Assembly: GCF_020400655.1 (NCBI RefSeq)
Contig: NZ_JAINRC010000001.1
Coordinates: 434,001 to 498,000 of the forward strand
Length of the DNA: 64,000 nucleotides
Source: Streptomyces spinosus
GTDB taxonomy: Bacteria; Actinomycetota; Actinomycetes; Streptomycetales; Streptomycetaceae
Direction: 5' to 3'
Part shown: positions 17,903 through 30,157 of the stretch, piece by piece
How the letters are laid out: every line of letters begins with the position of its first letter
Position numbering within the stretch: position 1 is the first letter of the stretch
Notes under the pieces: generated by a model
What the model was told of the DNA's origin: nothing
Database searches by the model: none
What the model saw: the letters and a program-made list of their open reading frames with translations, nothing else
Made by a program: the position numbers and the translations under genes

Positions 17903-17974
17903 TCAGCCGGCGGCCACGGAGGTGGACTTGATGAGTTCCTGGATGAGGGCAGCGCCCGGCACAGTGACAGCCAT
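17903..17974 (-). CDS. 23-residue peptide gene upstream of rsgA
   Basis: ATG at 17974, TGA at 17903-17905. GAGGAGG precedes the start by about eight bases, one of the strongest ribosome-binding sites in the window, and a consensus-like promoter lies upstream. The peptide begins MAVTVPGAALIQELIKS and ends in small residues (TSVAAG). Residues about 7-16 could form a short amphipathic helix. No Cys, no signal peptide. It could be a leader for rsgA, a small effector or a precursor peptide; I recognise no family. It is short enough to be missed by gene callers. Confidence 0.5.
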   Translation of the reverse strand: MAVTVPGAALIQELIKSTSVAAG

Positions 17975-18035
17975 CGGTCGACACCTCCTCGTCTCCGCTC
18001 GCGCGTGCGCACACCACCTCGGCGTGCCCGGAGAC

Positions 18036-18064
18036 TGTATCCCGTCCACGGGCCGGTGGGTCAA
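18036..18064 (-). promoter_or_regulatory. Sigma-70-type promoter for the small peptide and rsgA
   Basis: On the minus strand TTGACC (18059-18064) and GATACA (18036-18041) are 17 bases apart, close to the HrdB consensus. The small peptide start lies 62 bases downstream. Confidence 0.6.
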
Positions 18065-18126
18065 AGCATTTTCCGCCCGGCCGCGGATGTCCGGGCCGTG
18101 GCACGGGCCGGCCCCCGCGCCCGCGG

Positions 18127-19602
18127 TCAGCCGAGCGCGCAGGGCGAGCCGTTGAGCGTGAAGCGGTGCGGCGTGCGGTTGCCGTCGCTCCAGGACCCCA
18201 GGAAGCCGAAGGACAGGGTGCCGTGCGCGGCGACCGCCTTGTTGTAGTCGGCGGCGGTGGCGGTGACGCGGGGGCCGTCCTGGTGCACGGTGGCGTCCCA
18301 CATCTGGCCGACCTGCTGGCCGTCGCGGAAGGTCCAGGACACCTCCCAGCCGGTGAGGGCCTGGTCGGTGGTGACGCTCACGGTGGCCTGGAAGCCGTCG
18401 GGCCACTGGCTGTCCAGCTCGTAGGCGACCCGGCAGCCGGCCGGGCGGGTGGTGGCGGGGGCGCTCGTCGGGGCCGCGCGGTGGGTGGCGGAGGAGGTGC
18501 CCTGGGGTTCGGGGTCCGGCTTCTGCCGGGCGGGCGGGCGCTCGGCGCGGGTCGCGGAGGCCGGGGCGGAAGGGGAGTCCGTGGCGGTGGGGCGGGCCGT
18601 GGTGCGGGAGACGCCCGGGTCGGCGGCCGGCCGCCGGTCGTCCTGGGCGGCGGCGGTGCCGTCGCCGGAGCCGCCGAACGGCATCATCGACACACCGAGC
18701 GCCAGCGCCGACAGCAGCACCGCGGCGGCGAGGAGCCCGCCGCGCAGCACACGGCTGCGGCCCGTGCCCTCCTCGCGGGCGTCGGTGTCGGCGCCGCCCG
18801 GGCGGCCCGCGCCGAGGCGGACCTCGGTGGCACGGCGGCGCCGCTCCAGGTAGGCGAGGCCGCCCCAGCCGATCACCCCGCCGGCCAGCGCGCCGGGCAG
18901 CCCGCCGCCGTGCAGGCGCAGACAGGCGGCGGCCTCGGCGCAGCGCACACAGGTGGCGAGGTGCCGGGAGAGGTCGCCGGGTGTCTCGGCGGTGGGCGAG
19001 CGGGTCACCGCGTCCAGCAGGCGGGCGTAGCTGCGGCACTGCGCGTCCATCGGGGAGTCGAGGTGGGCGCGGTGGCAGCGGTCCCGGAACAGGCCGCGGA
19101 CCTGGTCGAGTTCGTCGGCGACGGTGGCCGGGTCGAGGCCGAGCCGGCGGGCCACGGTGGGCAGCGGGAGCGCCTCCACCTCGGCCAGCCAGAGCAGTGC
19201 GGCGTCCGCCTCCTGCATGTCCCGCAGTCCCCGCAGCGCGACCGGCCGCCCGAGCGGCGGCCCGGAGAAGCGGGCGGCGTTCCCGGAGTTGAGCCACAGC
19301 CGCAGCTCGGGGTCGAGCTTGTGCCCCTGGCCGCCGGCCTCCCAGGCGGCGGCGGTGGCGCGGACGGCGGTCAGCAGCGCCGGGATCGTCGGCAGCCGTG
19401 CGGTGCGGCTGCCGGCGCCGCGCACGTGGGTGCTCGCGGCGGCGCGGACCTCGCGCATGCCGAGCGTGAACGCCTCGGTGGCCAGCTGGTGGGCCGTCAG
19501 GGACCCGGAGGTGCACAGGTCCGCGTAGGAGAGCACCGCGTCCCAGCACTCCGAGAACAACGCGGCCTCGGTGTCGTCCTGGGGGGTCGGCAGGTCGGGC
19601 AT
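18127..19602 (-). CDS. Sigma-like / zinc-finger / transmembrane / CBM2 fusion protein
   Basis: 491 residues with an unusual order. Residues 15-55 resemble ECF sigma region 2 (SECWDAVLSYADLC ... ATEAFTLGMREVR). Residues 135-175 are a sigma region-4-like HTH (LLWLAEVEALPLPTVARRLG). An anti-sigma-type zinc finger follows (His214-x3-Cys218-x2-Cys221), then one clear membrane helix at 287-307 and a Ser/Thr/Pro linker. A family-2 cellulose-binding module occupies 389-491, with the expected terminal Cys390/Cys488 pair and exposed Trp residues. It implies a cytoplasmic DNA- or RNA-polymerase-facing part and an extracellular polysaccharide-binding part in one chain. GCAGGAG precedes the ATG. Confidence 0.8.
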   Translation of the reverse strand: MPDLPTPQDDTEAALFSECWDAVLSYADLCTSGSLTAHQLATEAFTLGMREVRAAASTHVRGAGSRTARLPTIPALLTAVRATAAAWEAGGQGHKLDPELRLWLNSGNAARFSGPPLGRPVALRGLRDMQEADAALLWLAEVEALPLPTVARRLGLDPATVADELDQVRGLFRDRCHRAHLDSPMDAQCRSYARLLDAVTRSPTAETPGDLSRHLATCVRCAEAAACLRLHGGGLPGALAGGVIGWGGLAYLERRRRATEVRLGAGRPGGADTDAREEGTGRSRVLRGGLLAAAVLLSALALGVSMMPFGGSGDGTAAAQDDRRPAADPGVSRTTARPTATDSPSAPASATRAERPPARQKPDPEPQGTSSATHRAAPTSAPATTRPAGCRVAYELDSQWPDGFQATVSVTTDQALTGWEVSWTFRDGQQVGQMWDATVHQDGPRVTATAADYNKAVAAHGTLSFGFLGSWSDGNRTPHRFTLNGSPCALG

Positions 19603-19796
19603 GGGACTCCTGCATCCACGAGCGAGGGCAACTCACCAAAGGGAAAAGGGAGTTGCGGGGAACCTCGCGGCAGGGCACAGAGCCTTTCACGCTCCCGCCA
19701 CAACTGACAAGCGGCCTGTTCACATCCGGCTACCGACAGTGGCGGCGGGCGCGCGTGCCGCGCTCAGCCCGCGACTCCGGCCTCTGGTACGGACGC

Positions 19797-19864
19797 GGAC
19801 GCGGTTGTGCTCACCGGACGCGGACGGTGAGCTCATCGGACGCGGTTGTGCTCACCGGACGCGG
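19797..19864. repeat. 27-bp direct repeat, period 41, upstream of the CBM2 fusion gene
   Basis: The 27 bases at 19797-19823 recur exactly at 19838-19864 (core GCGGTTGTGCTCACCGG). Between them lies CGGTGAGC, which pairs with GCTCACCG of the first copy (inverted repeat with an 8-base spacer). Region 19603-19896 holds no gene. The repeat lies about 200 bases upstream of the leftward fusion gene and just past the radical SAM stop, so it may be regulatory or just a slipped duplication. Confidence 0.75.
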
Positions 19865-19896
19865 GCCCCGCCGGACCACCGACAGGGCCCGCCGGG

Positions 19897-21267
19897 TCAC
19901 ACCCGGACCGGCTCCTCCCCCGTCTCCGTACCCTCCGCGCCCTGCGCCGGCGTGTCGTCAGCGGGGAGGCTGTCCATGAAGGAGCTGACGGAGAAGACCG
20001 CGCGGCCGGGGCCGGGCGGGCCGTAGCCGGGCGGGGAGGACAGGCCGAAGTCGTCCATGGTCTGCCGGTAGGCCTGGAGCAGCCGGATGTGGTACTCCAG
20101 CGGCGCGCCCTGCGGGTTGGCCTTGCCGAGCGGGGTGGTGGGCTCCGGGCACCAGGTGGTGAAGCGCGGGGTGATGCCGTGCGACATGAAGAAGCGCAGG
20201 CCCTCCGTGGTGGAGGCGATGGCCTCGTCGACGGTGGTGAAGCCGAACGGCTCGGCCATCTCCACGCCCGCCACGAAGTTGGGGATCACGTTGCGCGCGC
20301 CGAACACCTCGGCGGAGTCCAGGATGCGGCGGTGCCACTCGTCCCGGCCGACGTAGCGCTCCTTGCCGGGGCAGTACAGCTCGAACAGCCGGCGGTCCCA
20401 CACCTCGAAGTTGGGGTGGTAGATCTGCACGCCGTAGTCCTTGAACCGCTGCACGTCCGCCTTGGGCAGCGCCTGCGCGACGACCTTGCCGATCCAGCGG
20501 CCCGGGAAGCGCTCCTCGATGGCCTTGGCGTAGTGGCCGTAGAAGTCGGCCTCGTCCCGGCCCGCCACCTTCGACGTGATCGCGCCGCCGGTGAGGGTGT
20601 AGGCCGTCGACGCCTTCTGGGTGTCGTACCGGTCGATGATCTCCAGCGCCTCCAGGACCTCCTCGACGTCCTTGACGCCGGTGTAGGGCCGGCCGGCGGC
20701 CTTGTGCTGGCGCCAGTTGTGGTTGATGTCGCAGTACTGGCACTCCTCCTTGGCGCCGAAGTACTGGCAGACCCGGAAGACGGTCAGGTAGATCAGGTAG
20801 CCCCACTGGATGGTGGGCGCGACCTCCATCACGGACTTCCCGTTGGACAGGGTGTGCCGGTAGTACTCGGGCATCGGCGGCACCCCGACGTCGGCGATGC
20901 GCCTGCCGTCGAGGTACAGCCCGAGCAGCCCTTCCTCGTCGGCGGCGACCCGGTACGGCGAGGAGGGGTTCACCCGGACGGAGACGACCGTGCGCCTCAG
21001 GTCGTACGGGCCGCCCGTCAGGATGATCTCCTCCGGGGGCCGGCGCAGCGCGGCCTCGCCCAGCTCGGGCAGGGTGCCGTGGTCGAAGGAGAAGATGAAG
21101 TACGACTTCGGTTTGACGTCGCCTGCCGCCTCGTTGGCGGTGTCGCTGAGTGCGGACTTGTCGAAGGCGACACCGCCCCGGAGCAGGTCCTCCTTGAAGA
21201 CGGCCTCCCGCGGCACCTGCGGGAACCGCTCCATCAGATCCTCGACCAGCTCGGTTCGACTGCCCAT
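19897..21267 (-). CDS. Radical SAM family protein, function unknown
   Basis: 456 residues. The cluster-binding cysteines appear to be Cys167, Cys176 and Cys179 (RVCQYFGAKEECQYCDIN), i.e. C-x8-C-x2-C instead of the usual C-x3-C-x2-C. Aromatic YC follows as in radical SAM enzymes, and a GGAIT motif (around 238-242) resembles the SAM-binding GGE loop. N-terminal residues 1-150 are a distinct domain. No SPASM cysteine cluster at the C-terminus, which is disordered. The ATG at 21267 follows GGGAGGAG. No precursor peptide or partner gene is adjacent. Strongly conserved-looking, but the reaction cannot be named. Confidence 0.82.
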   Translation of the reverse strand: MGSRTELVEDLMERFPQVPREAVFKEDLLRGGVAFDKSALSDTANEAAGDVKPKSYFIFSFDHGTLPELGEAALRRPPEEIILTGGPYDLRRTVVSVRVNPSSPYRVAADEEGLLGLYLDGRRIADVGVPPMPEYYRHTLSNGKSVMEVAPTIQWGYLIYLTVFRVCQYFGAKEECQYCDINHNWRQHKAAGRPYTGVKDVEEVLEALEIIDRYDTQKASTAYTLTGGAITSKVAGRDEADFYGHYAKAIEERFPGRWIGKVVAQALPKADVQRFKDYGVQIYHPNFEVWDRRLFELYCPGKERYVGRDEWHRRILDSAEVFGARNVIPNFVAGVEMAEPFGFTTVDEAIASTTEGLRFFMSHGITPRFTTWCPEPTTPLGKANPQGAPLEYHIRLLQAYRQTMDDFGLSSPPGYGPPGPGRAVFSVSSFMDSLPADDTPAQGAEGTETGEEPVRV

Positions 21268-21443
21268 CCGTCTGTCTCCTCCCGGCTCAGGCGTACGCCT
21301 CTCACCGTATGCCCCCGCCATCGGCGCACCGGTGCCGGGGCCCCGGCGATCCTACCGGTACGCCGCTTATGGCCATTTTTGGCGGGATTTTCGGCAGAGG
21401 GCCGCCGCCCGGCCCGGCCGGCACGCTCAGGCCGTCGGCGCGC

Positions 21444-22421
21444 TCAGGCCGTCCGGTCCAGTTCCGCCGGGTCGACCGCGTGCAGCAGGCCGTCGCCCGC
21501 CGCGAGGCGCTCGGCCTCCTCCACGACCACCCTCCCGAGCCGGGCGACCTCGTTGCCCTGCGAGCCGGCCAGGTGCGGGGTGACGAAGGCGTTCGGCAGG
21601 TCGTACAGCGGGGAGCCGGCGGGCAGCGGTTCGGGGTCGGTCACGTCCAGCACGGCGCTGAGGCGACCGGAGCGCAGTTCCGCGATCAGTGCCCCGTGGT
21701 CGACCAGGGAGCCGCGCGCGGTGTTGACGAGAACGGACCCGGTGGGCATCAGGGCGAGTTCCCGGGCGCCGATCAGATGGCGGGTCTCGGCGGTCTGCGG
21801 GGCGTGCAGCGTCACGATGTCGCAGGTGCGCAGCAGCTCGTCCAGCTCCAGCAGCGGCACGCCGAGCCGGGCGGCCTCCGCCGCGTCCACGTACGGGTCG
21901 GCGAGCGTGACCGCGAGGTCGTGCGGGCGGAGCAGTGCGAGCAGGCGGCGGCCGGTCCGGGAGGCGCCGACGACGCCGACGCGGCGGCCGTGGTTGCCGA
22001 TGCCGGGCAGGATGCCGCCGTCGGGGAAGGCGCGGCGGTCGCGCAGCCGGTCACGGTGGGCGAAGACGTCCTTTCCGGCGAGCAGGATCACGGCCAGGGT
22101 GTACTCGGCGACGGGCACGGCGTTGGCGGCGGCGGCCGAGGAGACGGCGATGCCCCGCCGCCACACCTCGGGCGTGGTGAACCCCTTGACCGAGCCGGCC
22201 GCGTGCAGCACGGCGCGCAGCCTCGGCGCGGCGTCCAGGGCGGCCGCGTCCAGGCGGGGACAGCCCCAGCCGGTGATCAGGATCTCGACGCGGGCGAGGA
22301 CCTCCCGCACCCGGGCCCCGGTGAAGTCGTGCGCCACCAGGGCGGGGTCGACGTCCACGCACGCGCGCAGCCGGGCCAGCAGCCGCGGCGGGAAGACGAG
22401 CGGCACGTTCCGGGCTGTCAT
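21444..22421 (-). CDS. D-isomer-specific 2-hydroxyacid dehydrogenase family protein
   Basis: 325 residues. NAD(P)-binding Rossmann loop GVVGASRTGRR (G-x2-G-x4-G; the usual second Gly of GxGxxG is Ala). The catalytic triad is present: Arg in NTARGSLVD, Glu in DVTDPEPLP, His in TPHLAGS. It reduces a 2-keto acid or oxidises a D-2-hydroxyacid; the substrate is unknown. The ATG at 22421 begins MTARNVPLVFPP; the frame is open further to a TTG at 22451. Divergent from the alditol oxidase gene across 141 bases, which may indicate shared regulation in polyol or sugar-acid metabolism (inference). Confidence 0.88.
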   Translation of the reverse strand: MTARNVPLVFPPRLLARLRACVDVDPALVAHDFTGARVREVLARVEILITGWGCPRLDAAALDAAPRLRAVLHAAGSVKGFTTPEVWRRGIAVSSAAAANAVPVAEYTLAVILLAGKDVFAHRDRLRDRRAFPDGGILPGIGNHGRRVGVVGASRTGRRLLALLRPHDLAVTLADPYVDAAEAARLGVPLLELDELLRTCDIVTLHAPQTAETRHLIGARELALMPTGSVLVNTARGSLVDHGALIAELRSGRLSAVLDVTDPEPLPAGSPLYDLPNAFVTPHLAGSQGNEVARLGRVVVEEAERLAAGDGLLHAVDPAELDRTA

Positions 22422-22505
22422 GGCGAACAGCGCCTGGGGACGCTCGCGCAAGGAAGGGGCCTTCCGGCTCGGTGACGCTCGGGCAGCAACCGGTCTCTAC
22501 CGTAG

Positions 22506-23873
<1,368 letters not shown>

Positions 23874-23905
23874 GGGCCGTTCGCCCGGGCACTTTCTCCA
23901 GCCCC

Positions 23906-23947
23906 TTTCCGAACCCCTTGTCGAAAGTCCCTCCCCGCCCTAGCCTG
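23906..23947 (+). promoter_or_regulatory. Promoter with overlapping palindrome upstream of the ROK regulator
   Basis: TTGTCG (23919-23924) and TAGCCT (23942-23947) with a 17-base spacer form a good sigma-70-type promoter. CTTTCCGA (23906-23913) and TCGAAAG (23922-23928) make an imperfect inverted repeat across the -35 box, a plausible operator for autoregulation by the ROK protein 68 bases downstream. Confidence 0.55.
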
Positions 23948-24014
23948 ACGACCGCGCCGGTGCCGAACCCGCCCCGGCCCGCACCGGTCCGCACGGGAGG
24001 GGAGGGGCAGCCGC

Positions 24015-25265
24015 GTGAAACGCACCTCACGCGACATCCGCACCGCGAACCGCTACGAGGTGCTGCGCCAGATCATCGCCGAGTCCCCCGCCTCCCGTCA
24101 GGAGCTGGCCGCGGCCACCGGGCTGAGCCTCGCCACGGTGGCCACGCTCGTCGGTGAGCTGCTGGACCTCCGCATGATCACCGAGGTCGGGTTCGAGGAC
24201 TCGGCCGGGGGCCGCCCCCGGGGCCTGGTCGCCGTCGACGCGTCGGGGGGCGCGCTGGTCGGCGTGGACATCGCCGAGACGTACGTCCACGTCGAGCTGT
24301 TCGACCTGGCGTTGAACGTGCTGGCCCGCGCCGACGAGGACATGCGGCCCGGCGAGAGCCGGCCCGAGCAGGTCGTCGGACACGTCGCCGCCGCCGTCGG
24401 CTCGGTCGTCGCCGAGGCCGGCGTCGAGGCGGCCCGGGTGCTGGGCGTCGGGGTGAGCGTGCCCGGCCAGGTCGACCGGGACACCGGGGCCGCCGAGTAC
24501 GCGCCCAACCTGGACTGGCACGACGTGCCGTTGCTCGCTCTGCTCGCCGAGCACATCGCCCACCCGCTGTACCTCGACAACCCGCTGCGCGCCTGCGCGG
24601 TGGCCGAGCTGTGGTTCGGGGCGGCGCGCGGGCGCGGGGACGCCGTCGTGGTGAACCTCGGCACCGGCGTCGGTGCCGGTCTGGCCCTCGGCGGTGGTCT
24701 GCACCGCGGGGTCAGCAACAGCGCCGGCGAGTGGGGGCACACCACGCTCGTACTGGACGGCCGGCTGTGCCACTGCGGCAACCACGGCTGCGTGGAGACG
24801 TACGTCGGCGCGCCGGGCATCATGCAGAACCTGCGCAAACTCGACCCGCGCTCACCGCTGTTGCACCCCGGCGACCAGACGGCCACCGTCGACGCGCTGG
24901 CCCGCGCGGTCGCCGAGGACGACCCGGTCGCGCTCAAGGTCGTCCGGGACACGGCCCGTTACCTCGGCGCCGGCATCTCCGACCTGATCAATCTCCTCAA
25001 CCCCGAAGTGGTCGTCCTGAGCAGCTGGGTGGCCTCCCGGCTGGGCGAACCGCTGCTCGACGAGGTCCGCCGGGCGGTCGCCCGGCACGCCCTGGGCCGG
25101 CCGCTGGCCGCCACCGAGATCGTCCTCTCCCCGATCCCGACCGACCCGGTGTGCCTCGGCGCGGCCACGTTCGCGCTGGAGGGCGCTCTGCAGTCCGTCG
25201 GGCAGCGGGCCGGCACCAAGCGCACCACCGCACCCGCGAGGAGCCGTGCCGCTCCGCCTTCGTGA
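24015..25265 (+). CDS. ROK-family transcriptional regulator
   Basis: 416 residues. N-terminal winged helix (SRQELAAATGLSLATVATLVGELL), then a sugar-kinase-like ROK domain with the phosphate loop VVNLGTGVGAGLALGG and zinc motif GEWGHTTL...CHCGNHGCVETY. In this family the sugar ligand controls DNA binding; the intact DNxxR-type and zinc residues suggest ligand binding is kept. GTG start at 24015 behind GGGAGGGGAGGGGC. The beta-galactosidase gene follows 216 bases downstream on the same strand, so it is the likely target (inference). Confidence 0.9.
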   Translation: MKRTSRDIRTANRYEVLRQIIAESPASRQELAAATGLSLATVATLVGELLDLRMITEVGFEDSAGGRPRGLVAVDASGGALVGVDIAETYVHVELFDLALNVLARADEDMRPGESRPEQVVGHVAAAVGSVVAEAGVEAARVLGVGVSVPGQVDRDTGAAEYAPNLDWHDVPLLALLAEHIAHPLYLDNPLRACAVAELWFGAARGRGDAVVVNLGTGVGAGLALGGGLHRGVSNSAGEWGHTTLVLDGRLCHCGNHGCVETYVGAPGIMQNLRKLDPRSPLLHPGDQTATVDALARAVAEDDPVALKVVRDTARYLGAGISDLINLLNPEVVVLSSWVASRLGEPLLDEVRRAVARHALGRPLAATEIVLSPIPTDPVCLGAATFALEGALQSVGQRAGTKRTTAPARSRAAPPS

Positions 25266-25382
25266 CGACGGAAGGGACGCACGTGTCTCAGCCCCGCACC
25301 TCCCGGCCCCCTACTGGCGAGGCCCGGACCAGGCAGCGGCGCGACCGCCTCCCCGACCGGGGGCCGCCGGTCACTCCCCTGA

Positions 25383-28364
<2,982 letters not shown>

Positions 28365-28501
28365 CCGACACGCGGCTGCGCGGCGAACCGGTCGGCGCCG
28401 AACCGCTCGACACCGAGGTGCAGGGCGTCGACGACCCGGTCCCCGTCCGGCACCCGGTGTTGTCCTCCCAGGTGAGCGGGGACACCGCCCGGCAGCCGCT
28501 G

Positions 28502-28555
28502 TTGACACCGCATTTCCTAGGGAATCTAGGCTAAGACCTAGGAACCCTAGGGAGG
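28502..28555 (+). promoter_or_regulatory. TetR promoter/operator with four clustered CTAG sites
   Basis: TTGACA at 28502-28507 is a consensus -35. TTCCTAGG (28514-28521) and CCTAGGAA (28537-28544) are perfect inverted repeats, and further CTAG-containing copies lie at about 28525 and 28547, giving four CTAG tetramers in 34 bases. The probable -10 (TAGGCT, 28527-28532) lies between the arms. The start codon follows GGAGG by six bases, so a bound dimer would block the promoter. Confidence 0.7.
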
Positions 28556-28561
28556 TGGGCG

Positions 28562-29146
28562 GTGGCCCGGGTGGGAGTGACCGTCGAGCGGCTGGTGGCG
28601 GCGGCGGCGGAGCTGGCGGACGAGGCCGGCTTCGACCACGTCAGCATCTCGGCGCTGGCGCGCCGCTTCGGCGTCAAGGACGCGAGCCTGTACTCGCACG
28701 TCCGCGGACTGAAGGACCTGCGCACCCGGCTCGCCCTGTACGCGGGCGGGGAGCTGATCGACCGGATCGCCGCCGCGGTGGCCGGCCGGTCGGGCAAGGA
28801 GGCGCTGCGGGCCTTCGCCGGCGCCTACCGGGACTACGCCCTGGAGCACCCGGGCCGGTACGCGGCCACGCAGATCCGCATGGACCAGGCCCTCGTCGCC
28901 GACTCCCCCGCGCTGCGACGCACCGCGCAGATCACCTACGGCATGCTGCGCGCCTACGGCCTGGAGGAACCGGACCTGACGGACGCGGTGCGCCTGCTGC
29001 GCAGCACCTTCCACGGCTACTGCCTCCTGGAGGGCGCGGGCGGCTTCGGCGCCGACCGGGACGTCCAGGCGTCCTGGGACAAGGCCGTCGACGCCCTGCA
29101 CCTCACCCTCGCCCACTGGCCCCGGGAGCGGGGGAACGACGACTGA
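28562..29146 (+). CDS. TetR/AcrR-family transcriptional regulator
   Basis: 194 residues. N-terminal HTH: TVERLVAAAAELADEAGF ... SISALARRFGVKDASLYSHV (about 7-50). The C-terminal ligand domain has the TetR_C_33/WHG-like pattern (LEHPGRYAATQIRMDQ, LLRSTFHGYCLLE). GTG start at 28562 with GGAGG six bases upstream. The CTAG-rich palindromes over its own promoter strongly suggest autorepression. It is transcribed away from the beta-galactosidase end; a regulated partner gene is not obvious. Confidence 0.9.
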   Translation: MARVGVTVERLVAAAAELADEAGFDHVSISALARRFGVKDASLYSHVRGLKDLRTRLALYAGGELIDRIAAAVAGRSGKEALRAFAGAYRDYALEHPGRYAATQIRMDQALVADSPALRRTAQITYGMLRAYGLEEPDLTDAVRLLRSTFHGYCLLEGAGGFGADRDVQASWDKAVDALHLTLAHWPRERGNDD

Positions 29147-29281
29147 CACGCCGTCCTGCGACCTCACGGGCCGGTGGAGCGCAGGCGCGCCGGCTACGGC
29201 GGCACGACCTGCCCGCGCGGCAGCCCGGACGGCCGCCCCGTCCCCGGGCCCGCTCACCCCGGGGCATCCCGTGACGCTGGA

Positions 29282-30094
29282 TCACCCCGTGGAGTTCGCC
29301 GGCTCGCTCGCCGGGACGCTGCTCTCCAGCTCGCGGACATCGGCGTAGGAGGGGGTCGTACCGGCCGGGATACGCCCGGCGGCGACGTCCGTCACCGCGT
29401 CCAGGGCCGCGCCCAGCGCCCGCCGGTACAGCAGCGAGCCGAGGCTGACCCGGCGCACGCCCAGTGCGGCGAGCCGGCCGAGCGGGGGTCCGGCCGGCGC
29501 GTGGAGGACGTTGAGGGGGACGACGGTGTGCCGGACGAGGGCGGCGATGCGTTCCGGGTCGGTGACGCCGGGCACGAACACCCCGTCGGCGCCCGCTTCC
29601 TGGTAGGCGTCGAGCCGGCGCAGGGTCTCCCGCTCGTCGCCGTCGCCCGACCAGTGGGTGTCGGTGCGGGCGTTGACGAACAGGCCCGGTACGGCCGCCT
29701 TGACGGCGGCGATCTTCGCCGCGTGCCGGTCCGCCGGGCCCAGGCCGTCCTCCAGGTTGACGCCGACGGCACCGGCGGCCCACAACTCGCGGGCGAGCCC
29801 GGCGACCTCGTCCGGGTCGTCGCTGAAGCCGTCCTCGGCGTCGACCGACAGCAGGTACGGCCCGGAGCCGAGGGTCAGGGCGAGACGCACGGTGTGTTCG
29901 CGGGTCGCGCCCTCCCCGTCGGGCAGCCCCACGGCCGCCGCGACCGCCAGGCTGGTCGTGCCGATCGCCGGGAATCCGCGGGCGGCGAGGGCGGCGGCCG
30001 AGGCGTGGTCCCAGGCGTTGGGCAGCAGCAGCGGCTCGCCCGGGCGGTGGTGGAGTGCGGCGAAGGAAGGGGCGGGAGCGGGCGTGGCGGTCAT
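29282..30094 (-). CDS. Isocitrate lyase / PEP mutase family protein
   Basis: 270-residue TIM-barrel enzyme of the ICL/PEPM superfamily. Seen: PNAWDHASAAALAARGFPAIGTTS, the metal-binding SVDAEDGF, and GVNLEDGL in the catalytic-loop region; the usual Cys of isocitrate lyases (KKCGH) is absent, as in oxaloacetate-hydrolase or PEP-mutase-like members. The reaction is not assignable; carbon-carbon or phosphorus-carbon bond chemistry on a 2-oxo-acid-like substrate is the family theme. The ATG at 30094 begins MTATPAPAPSF. Not related in context to the second family member at 35346. Confidence 0.85.
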   Translation of the reverse strand: MTATPAPAPSFAALHHRPGEPLLLPNAWDHASAAALAARGFPAIGTTSLAVAAAVGLPDGEGATREHTVRLALTLGSGPYLLSVDAEDGFSDDPDEVAGLARELWAAGAVGVNLEDGLGPADRHAAKIAAVKAAVPGLFVNARTDTHWSGDGDERETLRRLDAYQEAGADGVFVPGVTDPERIAALVRHTVVPLNVLHAPAGPPLGRLAALGVRRVSLGSLLYRRALGAALDAVTDVAAGRIPAGTTPSYADVRELESSVPASEPANSTG

Positions 30095-30157
30095 ACGGCC
30101 ATGCTGGACCCCGGTCGTTTCGGCGCCCGCCGAAACGTGCGGCACCGCCCCGCCGCC

